A DNA stretch of 64,000 nt. It comes from Zopfochytrium polystomum. Lineage: Eukaryota; Chytridiomycota; Chytridiomycetes; Chytridiales; Chytridiaceae. The position numbers were made by a program, and so were the translations under genes. The DNA is taken from assembly GCA_025765615.1 (NCBI GenBank), contig JAIVFJ010000114.1, forward strand, positions 124,001-188,000, given 5' to 3'. Positions 21,370-31,874 of this stretch are shown piece after piece. The notes below the pieces were generated by a model, which saw only the letters and a list, made by a program, of their open reading frames with translations, was not told where the DNA came from and searched no databases. Within the stretch, counting starts at the first letter, position 1, and each line of letters starts with the position of its first letter.

Positions 21370-22132
21370 TTTTTTCGAAATATGTTTTCAGCCTTGTCTT
21401 CACCTCTTCTATCATTTTATTGTGAAAGACGTTTCACTGACAGTTGTTCTTTCATCGACGGGGTGCCAGTTTTCTGTGCAGCAATGGTCAGTCCAAACCA
21501 AAAAAAAAGAAAGTCCCCCTGTCACCTCCAAAACCTCGCACGTTCGCGCCCTTGTCACATCATGTGACTGCAAACACGACACCCATGATGGACAGGACAC
21601 CGTGAAGGATTCCCTTCACGGGTACCAAATACGGTCCAATGAAGAACCAACCCCAAAAGCGTGGAGACTGCGAAAGAAAAAAAATTTTTTTTCAAAAAAA
21701 AATAGGCACTGTCATTCAATTAATAAAACAATTACAACCACAAAAACACCCTCTAGTCAAGTAGAATAGCAGAACAAAGCGTCAAGCAATGCCACCGACT
21801 GGTGGGGTGGGCGTTGCGTTCGTCTTCAGACAGAAGCAGCCGCCTACTAACGACCCAGCAATCTTCCCCCCACCGTCGGACAATGCAATGGCTTGCTGAA
21901 CCATATGACTACCGGGATAGTTGGTGAGGATTGCCGTCTTATTCAGCTCAGCACCTTGCTCTTTGCTGTATGCCGCAACAGACATAAGCAGTCACAAACG
22001 GGGTGGCCCACCAAACGGAGGCAGAGTGATCGGGACCGAGCAGCTCATGGAAGCAACTTTAGGGGAGTTAAAAAAAATAACGGAGAGTAATGAAGGATCC
22101 GCGTGACAAACGACAACAATGAAACCAAAAGA
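21370..22132 (+). other. Gene-free stretch
   Basis: Flank of the transposase relic, with A-rich runs at 21676-21702. No gene, tRNA or repeat that I can support. Confidence 0.55.
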
Positions 22133-24196
22133 TTATGGACGCAAAGGCGAAAAAGATGGAGAGTGCGGAGAGTAAGATGGCGAAGTTGGTGAATAATGAG
22201 GCGATGAAGGCGAGTAGCACGGCGAAATGGGCGACGGCGGTGATTTGACGGTGGCCCAGGCTCCAAGATTATCCAATGCGCTGACGAGCTCTGCGTGGTT
22301 CTGCGGGATTTGGTGAGCGTCGATTGTTGCGGCGCCGCGGGCACTGTTATTCGCTTCCGTTCCTCCTTCAAGGCTGGTTACTCCGTTCGCGTCGTCCCTG
22401 GAGCAATTTTCAACTACATGCGGTCGCACTTCTTGCCGCACACGCTCGTGCCACTGGTAAAGAACCGACAGGAGCCCCGCACCGAGCGCAGCCTTCACCG
22501 TTTGCGACGAGTACAGCAGGGAAAGCCCAGAGTCCAACCACCACTGCAAAACGCCCAGCTCGCGGCGATCCACCGCGTAACGGAGCGCATCCTCAGTATA
22601 CAGCAACTCGCCGCCGCTGTCCTTCCACCACTGCAACACCGCGACGTGGCCCCTTGCGCTGGCGTAGTCCATCGCTCGGCAGGTGTACGGGCACCGCATC
22701 TCGGACTCTTTCAGCCACTGTAGTACCGCCACCTGCCCGTGGGTGCTTGCCCGGTCGACGAGGTCGTCGCGGAACGTGATGTCAAGCCCGCTATCCCTCC
22801 ACCACTGCAGCACGGCAACGTGTCCGTTCTCGCACGCCCTCGAGATGGCTGCGGCAGTGAAGGAGAGCGCCAGCCCGGTGTCTTTCCACCACTGCAGCAC
22901 CGGCACGTGCCCGTTCTCGCTCGCGTCGTTCATCGCCGACCCGGTGTATTGCATCGGGAGCCCGCTGTCGCGCCACAGCTGCAGCACCGAAACGTGGCCG
23001 CCGGCGCTTGCCTTGTCCAGCGCGTTAACGGTGTAACTCAGGCGGGGCGGAGGCGACACGCTCTCACGACCGGTCGGGCCGTCGCCGCCGTCAGGTTTTC
23101 CTTCGCCGGCCGAGTCCCGCAGCCACCACGCCACCACGTCCGCGTGTCCGTTCGCGCTCGCCGCATCGACCGCGCGCACCGAGCGGATCAGCGAAAACCC
23201 GCGATCCCGTAGCCATCGCAGCGCAGCCAGGTGTCCGTTCGCGCTCGCGTCGTCAACGTCCACACCCCACTCTGCGCGGCCGACGACGACGCTCCCCTCC
23301 ACCGACCGGCTCGCAGGTGCGATCCACGCGTCCCACCACCACTGCAACACCGCGACGTGGCCGGCGGCCGCGGCTCGCTTCATCGCTCGCTCCACGACCT
23401 CCTGGCGTCCCCGGGCTTCGTCCATCGGTGATGCGGGGGTCCTGTTCTCCCAGGTCACCGCCGCCGCCACGGCGTACGCCAGTCCCCCCGCGGCGATCTC
23501 GCCGTCTCGAGGAACAGAGTGCTCCTCCTCCGACGCAGCCCACCGCGCGAGCACATCGACAAGTCCGCAACCGCTGGCGACGAACAGCGGCGGCTGGCGG
23601 TCCGCGTGGACCGGCGCGTCCCAGCGGCTCCGCCACCGCTTGCCCAGCGACAGCGGCCGGGACCCGCCAACCCAGGCGCAGCCGATGTTTGCGAGGTAGC
23701 CGTGACCGTGGGTCAGCAGAAAGTCCAGCATCGCGGGGTCGCTTCGAGCGCTGGCTGCCTCGATTGCGCAACGGGGTGTTCGGCGGGAGTCGGGGCGGCG
23801 GCGGCGCCGGATAGGGGTTGCACGGTTGGCATTGGAACGCAGCGCCGATGACCAGTGGGTCAAAGCAGCAGCGCCCGCAGCGGCGGCAGAGGCGTTGGCA
23901 TCGATATATGGGGCAGAGGGTGGGGCGGATAGGAAGCAGCAGCGTCGACCGTCGTCGTCGAGCACGGTCCCGAGTCTGACGAAGCCGACGTCGCGCTGAT
24001 GTTTGTTGCAGCGTGCGTCGTCGCTGTCCTTGTCATCAAAGTCGCGATCGTATATGCGCACGAGCGCCTCTGCCTGGCGGTGCTTGAGGCGGTAGAGCGT
24101 CGCAAGGCGGAGCCGATCGTGGCCATCGAGGAAGCGGAGGACTTCGCTGGCAACGAGGGGCGGGTGGGGAGCAGCGGCGCCTTTCGTCTTCTTCAT
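22133..24196 (-). CDS. Ankyrin-repeat protein with RNA polymerase II CTD-like tail
   Basis: 687 residues, single exon. The N-terminus (about 10-50) looks like an F-box-type helical module (VASEVLRFLDGHDRLRLATL). A long ankyrin region follows (about 130-590), with at least nine units such as GHVAVLQWWKDSGL and ASANGHADVVAWW. The last 27 residues are serial Y/F-S-P-x-S-P-x heptads (YSPSSPH, YSPTSPS, YSPHSPS, FSPLRP), matching the Rpb1 CTD consensus. Ankyrin arrays bind proteins; this lineage carries large families of this type. The tail may be a target for CTD kinases or CTD-binding factors, which is inference. A broken relative lies at 28736-29982. Confidence 0.85.
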   Translation of the reverse strand: MKKTKGAAAPHPPLVASEVLRFLDGHDRLRLATLYRLKHRQAEALVRIYDRDFDDKDSDDARCNKHQRDVGFVRLGTVLDDDGRRCCFLSAPPSAPYIDANASAAAAGAAALTHWSSALRSNANRATPIRRRRRPDSRRTPRCAIEAASARSDPAMLDFLLTHGHGYLANIGCAWVGGSRPLSLGKRWRSRWDAPVHADRQPPLFVASGCGLVDVLARWAASEEEHSVPRDGEIAAGGLAYAVAAAVTWENRTPASPMDEARGRQEVVERAMKRAAAAGHVAVLQWWWDAWIAPASRSVEGSVVVGRAEWGVDVDDASANGHLAALRWLRDRGFSLIRSVRAVDAASANGHADVVAWWLRDSAGEGKPDGGDGPTGRESVSPPPRLSYTVNALDKASAGGHVSVLQLWRDSGLPMQYTGSAMNDASENGHVPVLQWWKDTGLALSFTAAAISRACENGHVAVLQWWRDSGLDITFRDDLVDRASTHGQVAVLQWLKESEMRCPYTCRAMDYASARGHVAVLQWWKDSGGELLYTEDALRYAVDRRELGVLQWWLDSGLSLLYSSQTVKAALGAGLLSVLYQWHERVRQEVRPHVVENCSRDDANGVTSLEGGTEANNSARGAATIDAHQIPQNHAELVSALDNLGAWATVKSPPSPISPCYSPSSPHYSPTSPSYSPHSPSFSPLRP

Positions 24197-24597
24197 TTTT
24201 CAGTGGCTGCCCCCTCGATCGGTATGAATGCAAGGAGAAAACAACCCCCAACTACTAACTAACTAACTTTGCCCAAGCTTAAGGCGGGCGGAATGACACG
24301 AAGCACTACCAATACTGCTGTGCTGTCACACGAAGCAGGGGAGAACACTCGGGGGCTGGGGGTGGGGGCTATTTGGCGGCGCAAAGGTTCGCTGCCACCA
24401 CCGCGGCCAAGGCGATGATGGGCGGCTCGTCCAGCATACCTGTTCGACCAAAAAAACGCGCCGACTGTGCCGCGTACCAACACTACAACACTCCACTCCG
24501 CCGAATCCTGGTTTTTTCTCCGACGTTGGGTGGTGCGCATCCCGCCACCCGCCCTGTGTGACAGCTTCGATCGTCGCCACGACGAAAATGATTCATT
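24197..24597 (+). other. Gene-free stretch
   Basis: Upstream region of the ankyrin gene. No feature supported. Confidence 0.5.
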
Positions 24598-24819
24598 AAA
24601 GACGAAAGCCTTCCATGGATGTTGGTTGTCCCACACACAGGCAAACCGTCACTGGATGGAAAGGAGAGTGGCATGCCACAATGAACATTGCGTGGCAGGC
24701 CACATGGAGAGTGACCAACAAAGCTTGGGGTGTTAGCCCCGAGCCACTGACACACTGACAGACAAAGAAGGACAGAAAGAGAGAGAAGTCGCAGTCTTTG
24801 CAGCACAGCCACACTGGCA
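24598..24819 (+). repeat. Inverted repeat flanking 24.6-26.9 kb, left arm
   Basis: About 220 bp matching the reverse complement of 26648-26855 at high identity, with shared blocks such as GAGAGTGACCAACAAAGCTT and ACTGACACACTGACAGACAAA. The two arms enclose about 1.8 kb that includes a solo LTR. Confidence 0.85.
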
Positions 24820-26106
24820 AACCCAGAACCTCAGACAAACTGAGTGCTGCCTTCATGGCCTTTGACCGCTCATGCAGCAACCCATTGACTGCAACAGGAA
24901 GACTGACAGCCTGTTGACTACAACAGACAGGTGGGCACTGGCTCTGAAGAACTCACAGAACCAAGAGGGTGAAATACAAACAGCCTGTTGACTTTAGTTC
25001 AAACAAAGAGACAGTCATTGATTAATAGATACAACAGCCCATGGACTTTGCCAAATCATTAACTGATGTATCATTTTAATTTGCTCCTCCTCCCAGTGAC
25101 CCCAGGGAAGGGGTGCTGCAGCCTCCCTTTCTCCCCTTGCTTCTCTTTTTGGCTTCAATGTCCAAAGTAGAGGAAAAGCAACATTCACGCAAAGTTGGGG
25201 ACACTGATGCACAATTTAGAGAGAGAGAGAAAGGGAGGGAGGAAGTGAGGGAGAGAGATGAAGAAAGAAGCTGGGTTGTTTTTTTTTGTGTCAGGGGGCT
25301 CTCGCCCCCATCCACCCCCACTCGATCGATCAAGAGCGATAGAGAGAGAGAAAGAGACTCCTCACTTGTGTTCCGGTTCTGGTTGTCTCCTCTTTCCTTT
25401 TTTCTGTTGTTTTTCATTTTCCCTTGGTTGCCTACCTGGCCACCTTGTGGCTGGATACAATTTCCTTTTGAGCTACTGGCACAAGCAGTTCCTTTCCATG
25501 ATTGGATACACTGTCTATCCTAACACCTTCTCGTCGTTATGTTGAGTTGCCTGTCGCCACCTTGTCAGATGGGTTGGTCTGCCTCCGATGAGATGGATCC
25601 AAGTCACCCCACCCCTCAAGCGAGACAGTAACCAAGGACTGCAGAGAGAGAGGGAGGGACAGAGAGACAGAGAAAGAGATAGAGAGATAAGGGAAGAGAC
25701 AGAGAGACAGAGGGGAAAATGTTTCTGAGTCAGGGGGCGGGAGCCCCCTGAGCCCCTCACCACCCCCCCTCAACTGTTGAGATTTGAGCCTAGGAAGCCA
25801 GCTTCCTACGTCGACAGCGTCCTCGTTGCCGCCGACGTTACTTACACTAAGTCAGGTAAGCTGAAAGGCCAAATCTGAATCCAACGAAAAGAGTTAGGTG
25901 AAGACGGCGGTGATTCTAGCTTTGCTTTCCTAGGGTTTGCTGGCGAGGACAATGCAATTAGAATCACACTCAATTGGTTCAGAGAAATGTTGAACTGAGA
26001 CAGCCCACAGCTGCTGACTTTTGTCTGAACCAATGTTGAACAGGAACTCGTTGATTTGAAATGCCCCTGATGATTAATCATCTTTCCTGTGGGAAGACTG
26101 GTCACT
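24820..26106 (+). other. Interior of inverted-repeat segment, non-coding
   Basis: Contains GAGA-rich tracts and two G/C-palindromic blocks that share GTCAGGGGGC (25292-25320 and 25731-25757), each followed by C-rich sequence. No credible gene. Confidence 0.55.
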
Positions 26107-26414
26107 TGTTATGAATCACCCTCTGGAAACCTCTGGAACCTTCTAGAACATTCCTTAATGGAACCTTGTGGAACCTTCTGGAACCTTCTTTGCTTTCCTG
26201 ACTTGTCTTGTTGTCATTGGTATCATTGGTATCATTGTATTACTAATTGCTCTTTCTGGAACTTTCTTTGAGTCTTGACAAGGAAGACTCTCAAAAGGTA
26301 TAAAAGGGGGATGGGGGACCTGTCCCATCCCTCAAGTGAATTATTGTTTCCAATACAATCATCACTCCTCTCAGTTCCTTGTCTGCCTTGTCCTGTCCTG
26401 CCCTGTTCCTGACA
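26107..26414 (+). mobile_element. Solo LTR of the chromovirus
   Basis: 308 bp from TGTTATGAATC to CCTGACA, with the TATAAAAG box and the AAGTGAATTAT start-site motif. There is no coding region on either side, so it is a solo LTR. The 5-bp flanks (TCACT and GAGCT) do not match, so no target site duplication is visible. Its U5 is closest to the central LTR at 4474-4826. Confidence 0.92.
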
Positions 26415-26647
26415 GAGCTGCTGTGAGCTTCTCCCTCCCTACCTTTCTCTCTCTCTCTCTCTCTTTTGCGTTTCAATCATGCTGTAAAAACTAAAAATGG
26501 AATGAAGTCAACAGGCTGTCTATCTATAAGAGTGGCAGTCAACAGGTTGTCTGTCTATCTCCCTATCTCTCTGTCTCTTTGCAGTCTGTGCCTTAACAGG
26601 TGCTGTAGGGTACCTCTTCAAAACTCTCCCTCCGTCTGTCTCCTTTG

Positions 26648-26855
26648 CCAGTGTGGCTGTGCTGAAAGACTGCGGCTTCTCTCTCTTTCTGTCCCCCTTT
26701 GTCTGTCAGTGTGTCAGTGGGTTGGGGCCAACACCCCAAGCTTTGTTGGTCACTCTCTGCATGGCCTGCCACACAATGTTCATTGTGGCATGGCACTCTC
26801 CTTTCAATCCAGGGACAGATTGCCTGTGTGTGCCATTGAAGGCTTTGTCTTCGAT
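26648..26855 (-). repeat. Inverted repeat flanking 24.6-26.9 kb, right arm
   Basis: Reverse-complement partner of 24598-24819. A long poly-T run follows at 26870-26902. Confidence 0.85.
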
Positions 26856-26867
26856 CAATTTTTCTCT

Positions 26868-26903
<36 letters not shown>

Positions 26904-27038
26904 GTTTTTTGGCAAGGGTTGCTCTTCTTGTCGACAGGCATCCCCTGGTGGGCGGAACAAAACGCCATGTTTGGGTCGTAGACACTGTCGGGCTGAGCAC
27001 CCTTTTCACGTTCATCACCACCCGGCGACCAAACACGA

Positions 27039-28415
27039 ATGAGCTGCGCCAGACGGCCCTCGCGGAACACTGCCTTGCTCTTCGCTGTTGCGCTGCTCGC
27101 TGTCGCCGGCTTGCTCCAGGCCTTTGCCGCTGCCGCCAGTACGGCCTGCCATCCTCACACCTTGACCGCTGCCGCTTTTTCATCCTGCGTCCTCGAAAGC
27201 TGACATGCCCGTCTCTCCAACCGTCCTTCCTCCTTCCCTCCGCCATAATCGGATACCCCCTCGCTCCTTGACTATGACCCCCCTTTCTCACCTGCACACT
27301 CACGATCTACTCTTTGGCCCTCCCCCCACTCCAAACCTCAAGGCACCTCCGACAGCAACTACCTATACCGCGCGCTCCATGAAGGTGACGAAAAGGACCT
27401 GCGCACGCACGCCGAGATCCGCGCCGCCGGACGCACACAGCAGGGCGAGATGAAGAACAAATGTGAGTCCGGATTAGCGAAGCGCGACCGAGACAGGAGG
27501 AGAAGGGGGAGGGAGTTTTGCATTTCTCTCTCATGCAAGATGTGACCCCCGCTGACTATTCACCTGTACTTTCTGCGGCGAACGGACAGGCTACCAGTGC
27601 GGGGACCCCAAGAACTGCGCGGCGTGCCACGTCGGCAACGGCGCGCTTTACCCCAGCAACTACATTTCCACCACGACGAACCGCGACGTGGCAAAGGGGT
27701 ACGCAAGCGAAAAGAGCGGGAGAGTTGCCGTGGTAAATGTTGCTTGGATTTGCGTTTGCTCTGTTATTATCTCTTGGCTCATGTTCCCCGCAAACTCCCC
27801 AATCTTCCCTTACTACACCAAAAAAAAAAAAAAGAAAAAAAAAAAAATTTGAAATAGATCGACCGCGCCAAGCTCCCCGCCGACAAAGTCAAAGACCTCT
27901 CGACGCTCAAAGGCCGCCTCGACCACCTCGGCTCCACCTACAGCTCGAAAAAAACCGACCTCGGCCCCAACGACAAGACCCGCCCCGGAATCAAGGACCC
28001 GCGACTCTCCACCCACCAGGAGGTCGTCAACCGCGCCCACCTGCTTGCAAAGCACAACAAGGAGGTACTGGTCGAGGGATCGATTCCAAAGGACTGCATC
28101 GTCGAGGTCGCCGATGCTGGCAGCCTAAGGAGGAGGGCGGGTGGCGCCGCGTGCAAGAGGAAGGCGGGTCCGAGCTCGAGCGCGAAGGTGAGGCCAAGGG
28201 CTTCTTTCCGTGGGAGGGTTCATTAACGGATTCTCCTCCCCTTGAAGCAATCCGCTGCAGGCAGCAAGGGTGGTCAAAAAGCCGCGGGCGGCGCGAGCGC
28301 GAGTGCGGGTGGCGCCAGAAGCGCTGGGTCCAAACGCGCGGCGGCGGCTCCCGCGGCAACCAAGCCGCAGAGCGCGGCGAAACCAGCTGCAGCCAAGCCA
28401 AAGGGGAAGAAGTAA
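27039..28415 (+). CDS. Secreted protein with ADP-ribosyltransferase-like motifs
   Basis: Five exons by GT-AG boundaries: 27039-27138, 27343-27462, 27590-27732, 27858-28187 and 28248-28415, with phases that agree, about 286 residues. The start ATG opens a signal peptide (basic start, then LLFAVALLAVAGLL). Three motifs lie in the order expected of R-S-E ADP-ribosyltransferases of the heat-labile enterotoxin/pierisin type: an Arg in YLYRAL, an S-T-T block in NYISTTTNRDVAKGY, and a Glu in NKEVLVEGSIP. The first acidic residue of the usual E-x-E is N here. A small Cys cluster (CYQCG, CAAC) lies between the first two. The C-terminus is Ala/Lys-rich and disordered. Target and activity are unknown; the family call is by motif only. 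Confidence 0.55.
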
Positions 28416-28735
28416 GAGGTTGGCAAACGGAATAAAGCTTGTCACATTCAGTTGTTGAAGGCGGTAGTTTTATCGCAAATTCCCACAGAAGTGGGGGCGG
28501 TGAAGTGAGAAAGGAGCTGTCACAGCCAAAGTCGGCACGGTGTGCGGGCTGCGAAGAAGAACACTTCCACAAGCAAGCCATCAGTATTTTTTCCACACGG
28601 GGTTGGTTGATTGAAGGGCACGGGAAAGTGACCAGCCGGACTGGACAAATCTTTTTTCACTAAAAAAACAAACCAAAACAGACGAAGGGTGGTGGATTTT
28701 GGAAGGAACCTGCCTAATTGGACTGCGCAAACAAG
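28416..28735 (+). other. Short intergenic gap
   Basis: No gene or repeat supported between the secreted protein and the ankyrin gene; probably 3' and 5' flanks. Confidence 0.5.
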
Positions 28736-29982
28736 ATGACAAACGCCGTGACTGCGCAGCCGCCGCCGCCGCCGCCACCGCTGGCCATCACCGGCGACGA
28801 CCACGACGACGATGACGACGATCACGAGGACAACGCACCGCGCCGTCCCCCCCGCAGCAGCACATCGCAGCGACGCTGTGCCAGTACTTGGACCCTTTTG
28901 ATCTCTTCCCCGCCGCCACCCCACCCTCCTCCGCCTCCACACCGCCCAGGCCAGCGCCTTCGACCGCCGCAACCCGGCCCCCGCCGCCTTCGTCGTCGCC
29001 AGCCGCCTCGGCCTCGTCGACCTCCTCTCCCGCCTCGCCGCCTTCTACAGGCTGACCGGCCGCGCCATTGAACCCTGGCGCGAAGCGATCGACGCCGCCA
29101 ACGCGGCCGGCGGCGCGGTGCTGCTGGAGCGGAGGGAGTGGCGGGGCTTGTGGCCCATGTGGTCCCATACCGTCACCAGCGCGGTCGACGCAGCTGCCCG
29201 GGCGGGAAAGGTCGAGGCACTGCAGTGGTGGCTGGACCACGGGGTGTGGCGGACCTTCCGGTGGCGCAACACCGTCGACCGCGCTGGTGACGCGGAGGGG
29301 CGCGTCGAGGTGCTGCGATGGTGCCGGCGGTGCGGGATGGATTACGGCGGCTGGCGCGGGTGAAACGGCGGCGGGTCGGGACGGGGGGGAGCACCGACGG
29401 GGCCCCCGCCGCCGAGGAGGGACAAGAAGAAGAGGCCCGCGATCAAGAGCGGTACTCGCGCCACGCGATCGACGGCGCGAGCGCGAACGGCCACGTCGAA
29501 ACGCTCCAGTGGTGGAAGGACAGCGGGCTGTTCCTGCGGTACACCGTCGCGGCAATAGACCTTGCCAGCGCGAACGGCCACTTCGCCGTGCTCCGCTGGT
29601 GGGTCGACAGCGGGCTGCCCCTACGCTACTCGGCGGCGTCGACCCGCCGGCTCGCGCCCGAAACGCTGCGGTGGTGGCGCGAAAGCGGGCTCGAGATCAA
29701 GAACGACGGGCGCCCGCTGGTTGCGGCCAGCGGGTCGGGCGACGTCGCTGCGCTCGAGTTCTGGAAACGGTCTGGGCTCGAGCTGCAGTACTCGGAGAGG
29801 CCGATGGACGCCGCGATCCAGGCGGGGCTATGGCGGCGCTGGGCTGGTGGAAGGGCAGCGGCCTCGAGATGAAGTACACGTGGTCTCTGGTGGTGGAGGT
29901 CTATCGCTGGGAGTGGAACCTTGCGCGTAGGAAGGTGTACAATTGGTTTGTGGAGAACGGGTTGGCTTCGTCGTCCGTGTAA
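28736..29982 (+). pseudogene. Ankyrin-repeat protein, frame-broken
   Basis: The start ATG at 28736 is followed by a Pro run and an Asp run. A conserved N-terminal helical module (HIAATLCQYLDPFDLF) and AFVVASRLGLVDLLSRL resemble the start of the ankyrin protein at 22133-24196. Ankyrin units follow (VEALQWWLDHGV, ASANGHVETLQWWKDSGL, ASANGHFAVLRWW) and the end is NWFVENGLASSSV. The reading frame changes at least four times, near 28847 (C7), 28920, 29355-29389 (G3 and G7) and 29824 (G4), mostly at G/C runs. Either the gene is dying or the consensus has homopolymer errors. It lacks the CTD-like tail of its relative. Confidence 0.7.
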
Positions 29983-30552
29983 GCCCTGCCCGACTGACGG
30001 CAGAAGATCCCTCCAATTATAAATATGTAACTGGAAGGGGAAAAAACCCCTCCTTTTCAATCCTCGGCGCAATTTTGCTTGTTCTCCCTCGCCCCAAAAA
30101 TCTCGCGTGTACGTGCACAGAGTCCTCCTTCAATTGCTTAAAGTGCTTGCCGTCGGACGTGCCCCTGGGTATGTGTGTGGGGAACAATTGCGCTGATTTG
30201 GCAACGCTGGAAGAAGGTTACGGGAGTCCGCGGCAGGTGGGGGGAAAGGCACCTGGAAGGAGTCGCTCGCGGTTTGTGATTTTCCGGTTGTGCTGGTTTT
30301 TGCTTGTCCACCCCGTCCTCATCCTTCTCCGTTGCACTCAGTCACTCACTCACTCACTCACACTCTCATCGAGGTGAAGTGTATGGACCCCCCTCCGAGG
30401 CTGCTCTCCACAGAATAGGTGGACACTTTGCACAAGAAGCTGCCTTATATCTGTGATTCAGTGGTCCGCGCTCTACGCGTTTGGTGCTCGACGCGTACCG
30501 TGCGGTTGAACGTTTAATCCTAAAGTCGCGTCTCAAGGAAAAACCTCACACA

Positions 30553-30598
<46 letters not shown>

Positions 30599-31093
30599 TC
30601 CAAGAAAACAGAAAACTCCCGCACAAGAAATCCTCCAACGGCCCATCATGGGGGCTTTCGGGCGCAGGGCGCGGTGCACTGGCTGGAATCCGGACGGCAG
30701 AGGCCCCCGCTCCTGGTTCGGGTGGGACGGGACTACTACATGTACTAGCTGCGCAAGGGAACAGTGGATCAAGAGAAAAGGCGCAAAGTCGAGGTCAAGG
30801 CAGAGGTCGGTTTTTTTCTATTCGTTTCGATTTTCGGCGGGCGAAAGTTGAAGTGGGGGGGTTTTCGTTCGCTTTCAACTGTCATTACAAGTGATGGCAA
30901 AACGAGTACAACAAAAAAAGTTTTGAAGAGAGCGGAAAGAGAGCTACGAAATTTTCTTGTTTCAAGTTGAGGTTGGCGAAGAGGAGGGATGGAGCGATGT
31001 CGCGAGGCAAAGTGAAAAGTGGAATGGATGTACAAGGTTCCTTGGATGATTACTTTTTTTCTTTCATGACAATGAAAAAACGGCGAAACTCGC
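29983..31093 (+). other. Gene-free stretch with long poly-A tract
   Basis: An A-tract of about 40 bases lies at 30556-30595. No supportable ORF or tRNA. Confidence 0.55.
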
Positions 31094-31872
31094 TCAAACG
31101 AGCGTGCGCAACGCGTCGTACTCGCTCTGCGTCAGCTTCAAGATACTTCCGTGCCTCGCGTGGTTGGACGGCATCGCGTTCGCGATCGACGTAGCGTCGT
31201 TCGAGACCGCCAGCGACCACGTTCCGGCCGACACGTTGGTCGACACGAACGGCATGTACCCGCGGTTCGTAAACTCGTCGATAAACAGCCAGTACTTATT
31301 CGGGTCCACGTTGTCCTGGAACGCCTCGGGCCCTTCGACCGCCGCGATCGTCGGCGCGCCGAGCCGCACTACAACGGTCATGAAGCTCCCGTCCGCGTTG
31401 CCGTTCGAGGACACCTGCTGGAACACAATCTTGCCGTTCGAGTTCGCCGTCACCCCTTCGTTCTTGGTGAACCGGTACAGCCGCCCGTCCGCCGCGCGCA
31501 GGAACGTCGTGCCGATGAAGGGGGGTCACCGGGTCGTACATGTACCGCGTTTCCGGCGAGGAGAACGAGGTAAAGTCTTGGGTGGAAACGCGGACCTGCT
31601 GGTGCAAGATCACGGGGGCCGTGTGGTTCTCGTCCGTGGTCTGGTTGTAGATTGCAGAGGCAAAGACCACGTCGTACCCGCCCGTCGCCGAGTTGTACAC
31701 GGCCGCGGGCGCCCACACGTTGCCGGCCTCGGGGCCTATGACCTCGTGCAGGGTCGGCGCGGTCCAGTTGACGAGGTTGCGGCGCTGCCAGACCAGGATG
31801 TTGCGCGACCCGTCCCGTTGCGAGTTGTCCCAATCGAAGCCCGTCGGGCTGTTTTCCTTGTGGAAGTGCGCT
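31094..31872 (-). pseudogene. GH43-like glycoside hydrolase, 5'-truncated and frameshifted
   Basis: Minus-strand fragment that begins abruptly near 31872 at SPTGFDWDNSQRDGSRN, then GNVWAPAAVYNSATGGYDVV and later PEAFQDNVDPNKYWLFIDEF, and ends with RHGSILKLTQSEYDAL, the usual C-terminus of fungal GH43-like proteins acting on arabinan/xylan-type sugars. About half of the usual length, including the N-terminal catalytic Asp blade and any signal peptide, is absent upstream. The frame shifts at the G6 run at 31520-31525. The upstream sequence beyond 31875 is unrelated, so the truncation is real. Confidence 0.7.
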
Positions 31873-31874
31873 GA

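Noticed and set aside
22295..24262. Long plus-strand ORFs opposite the ankyrin gene
   Set aside because: Shadow frames of the GC-rich ankyrin coding sequence; Arg/Pro-rich with no domain.
26102..26419. Target site duplication around the solo LTR
   Set aside because: The 5-bp flanks TCACT and GAGCT differ, so none can be claimed.
30556..30595. SINE/LINE tails marked by long poly-A or poly-T tracts (also 26870, 34308, 49287)
   Set aside because: No upstream A/B boxes, RT sequence or flanking duplications were found.
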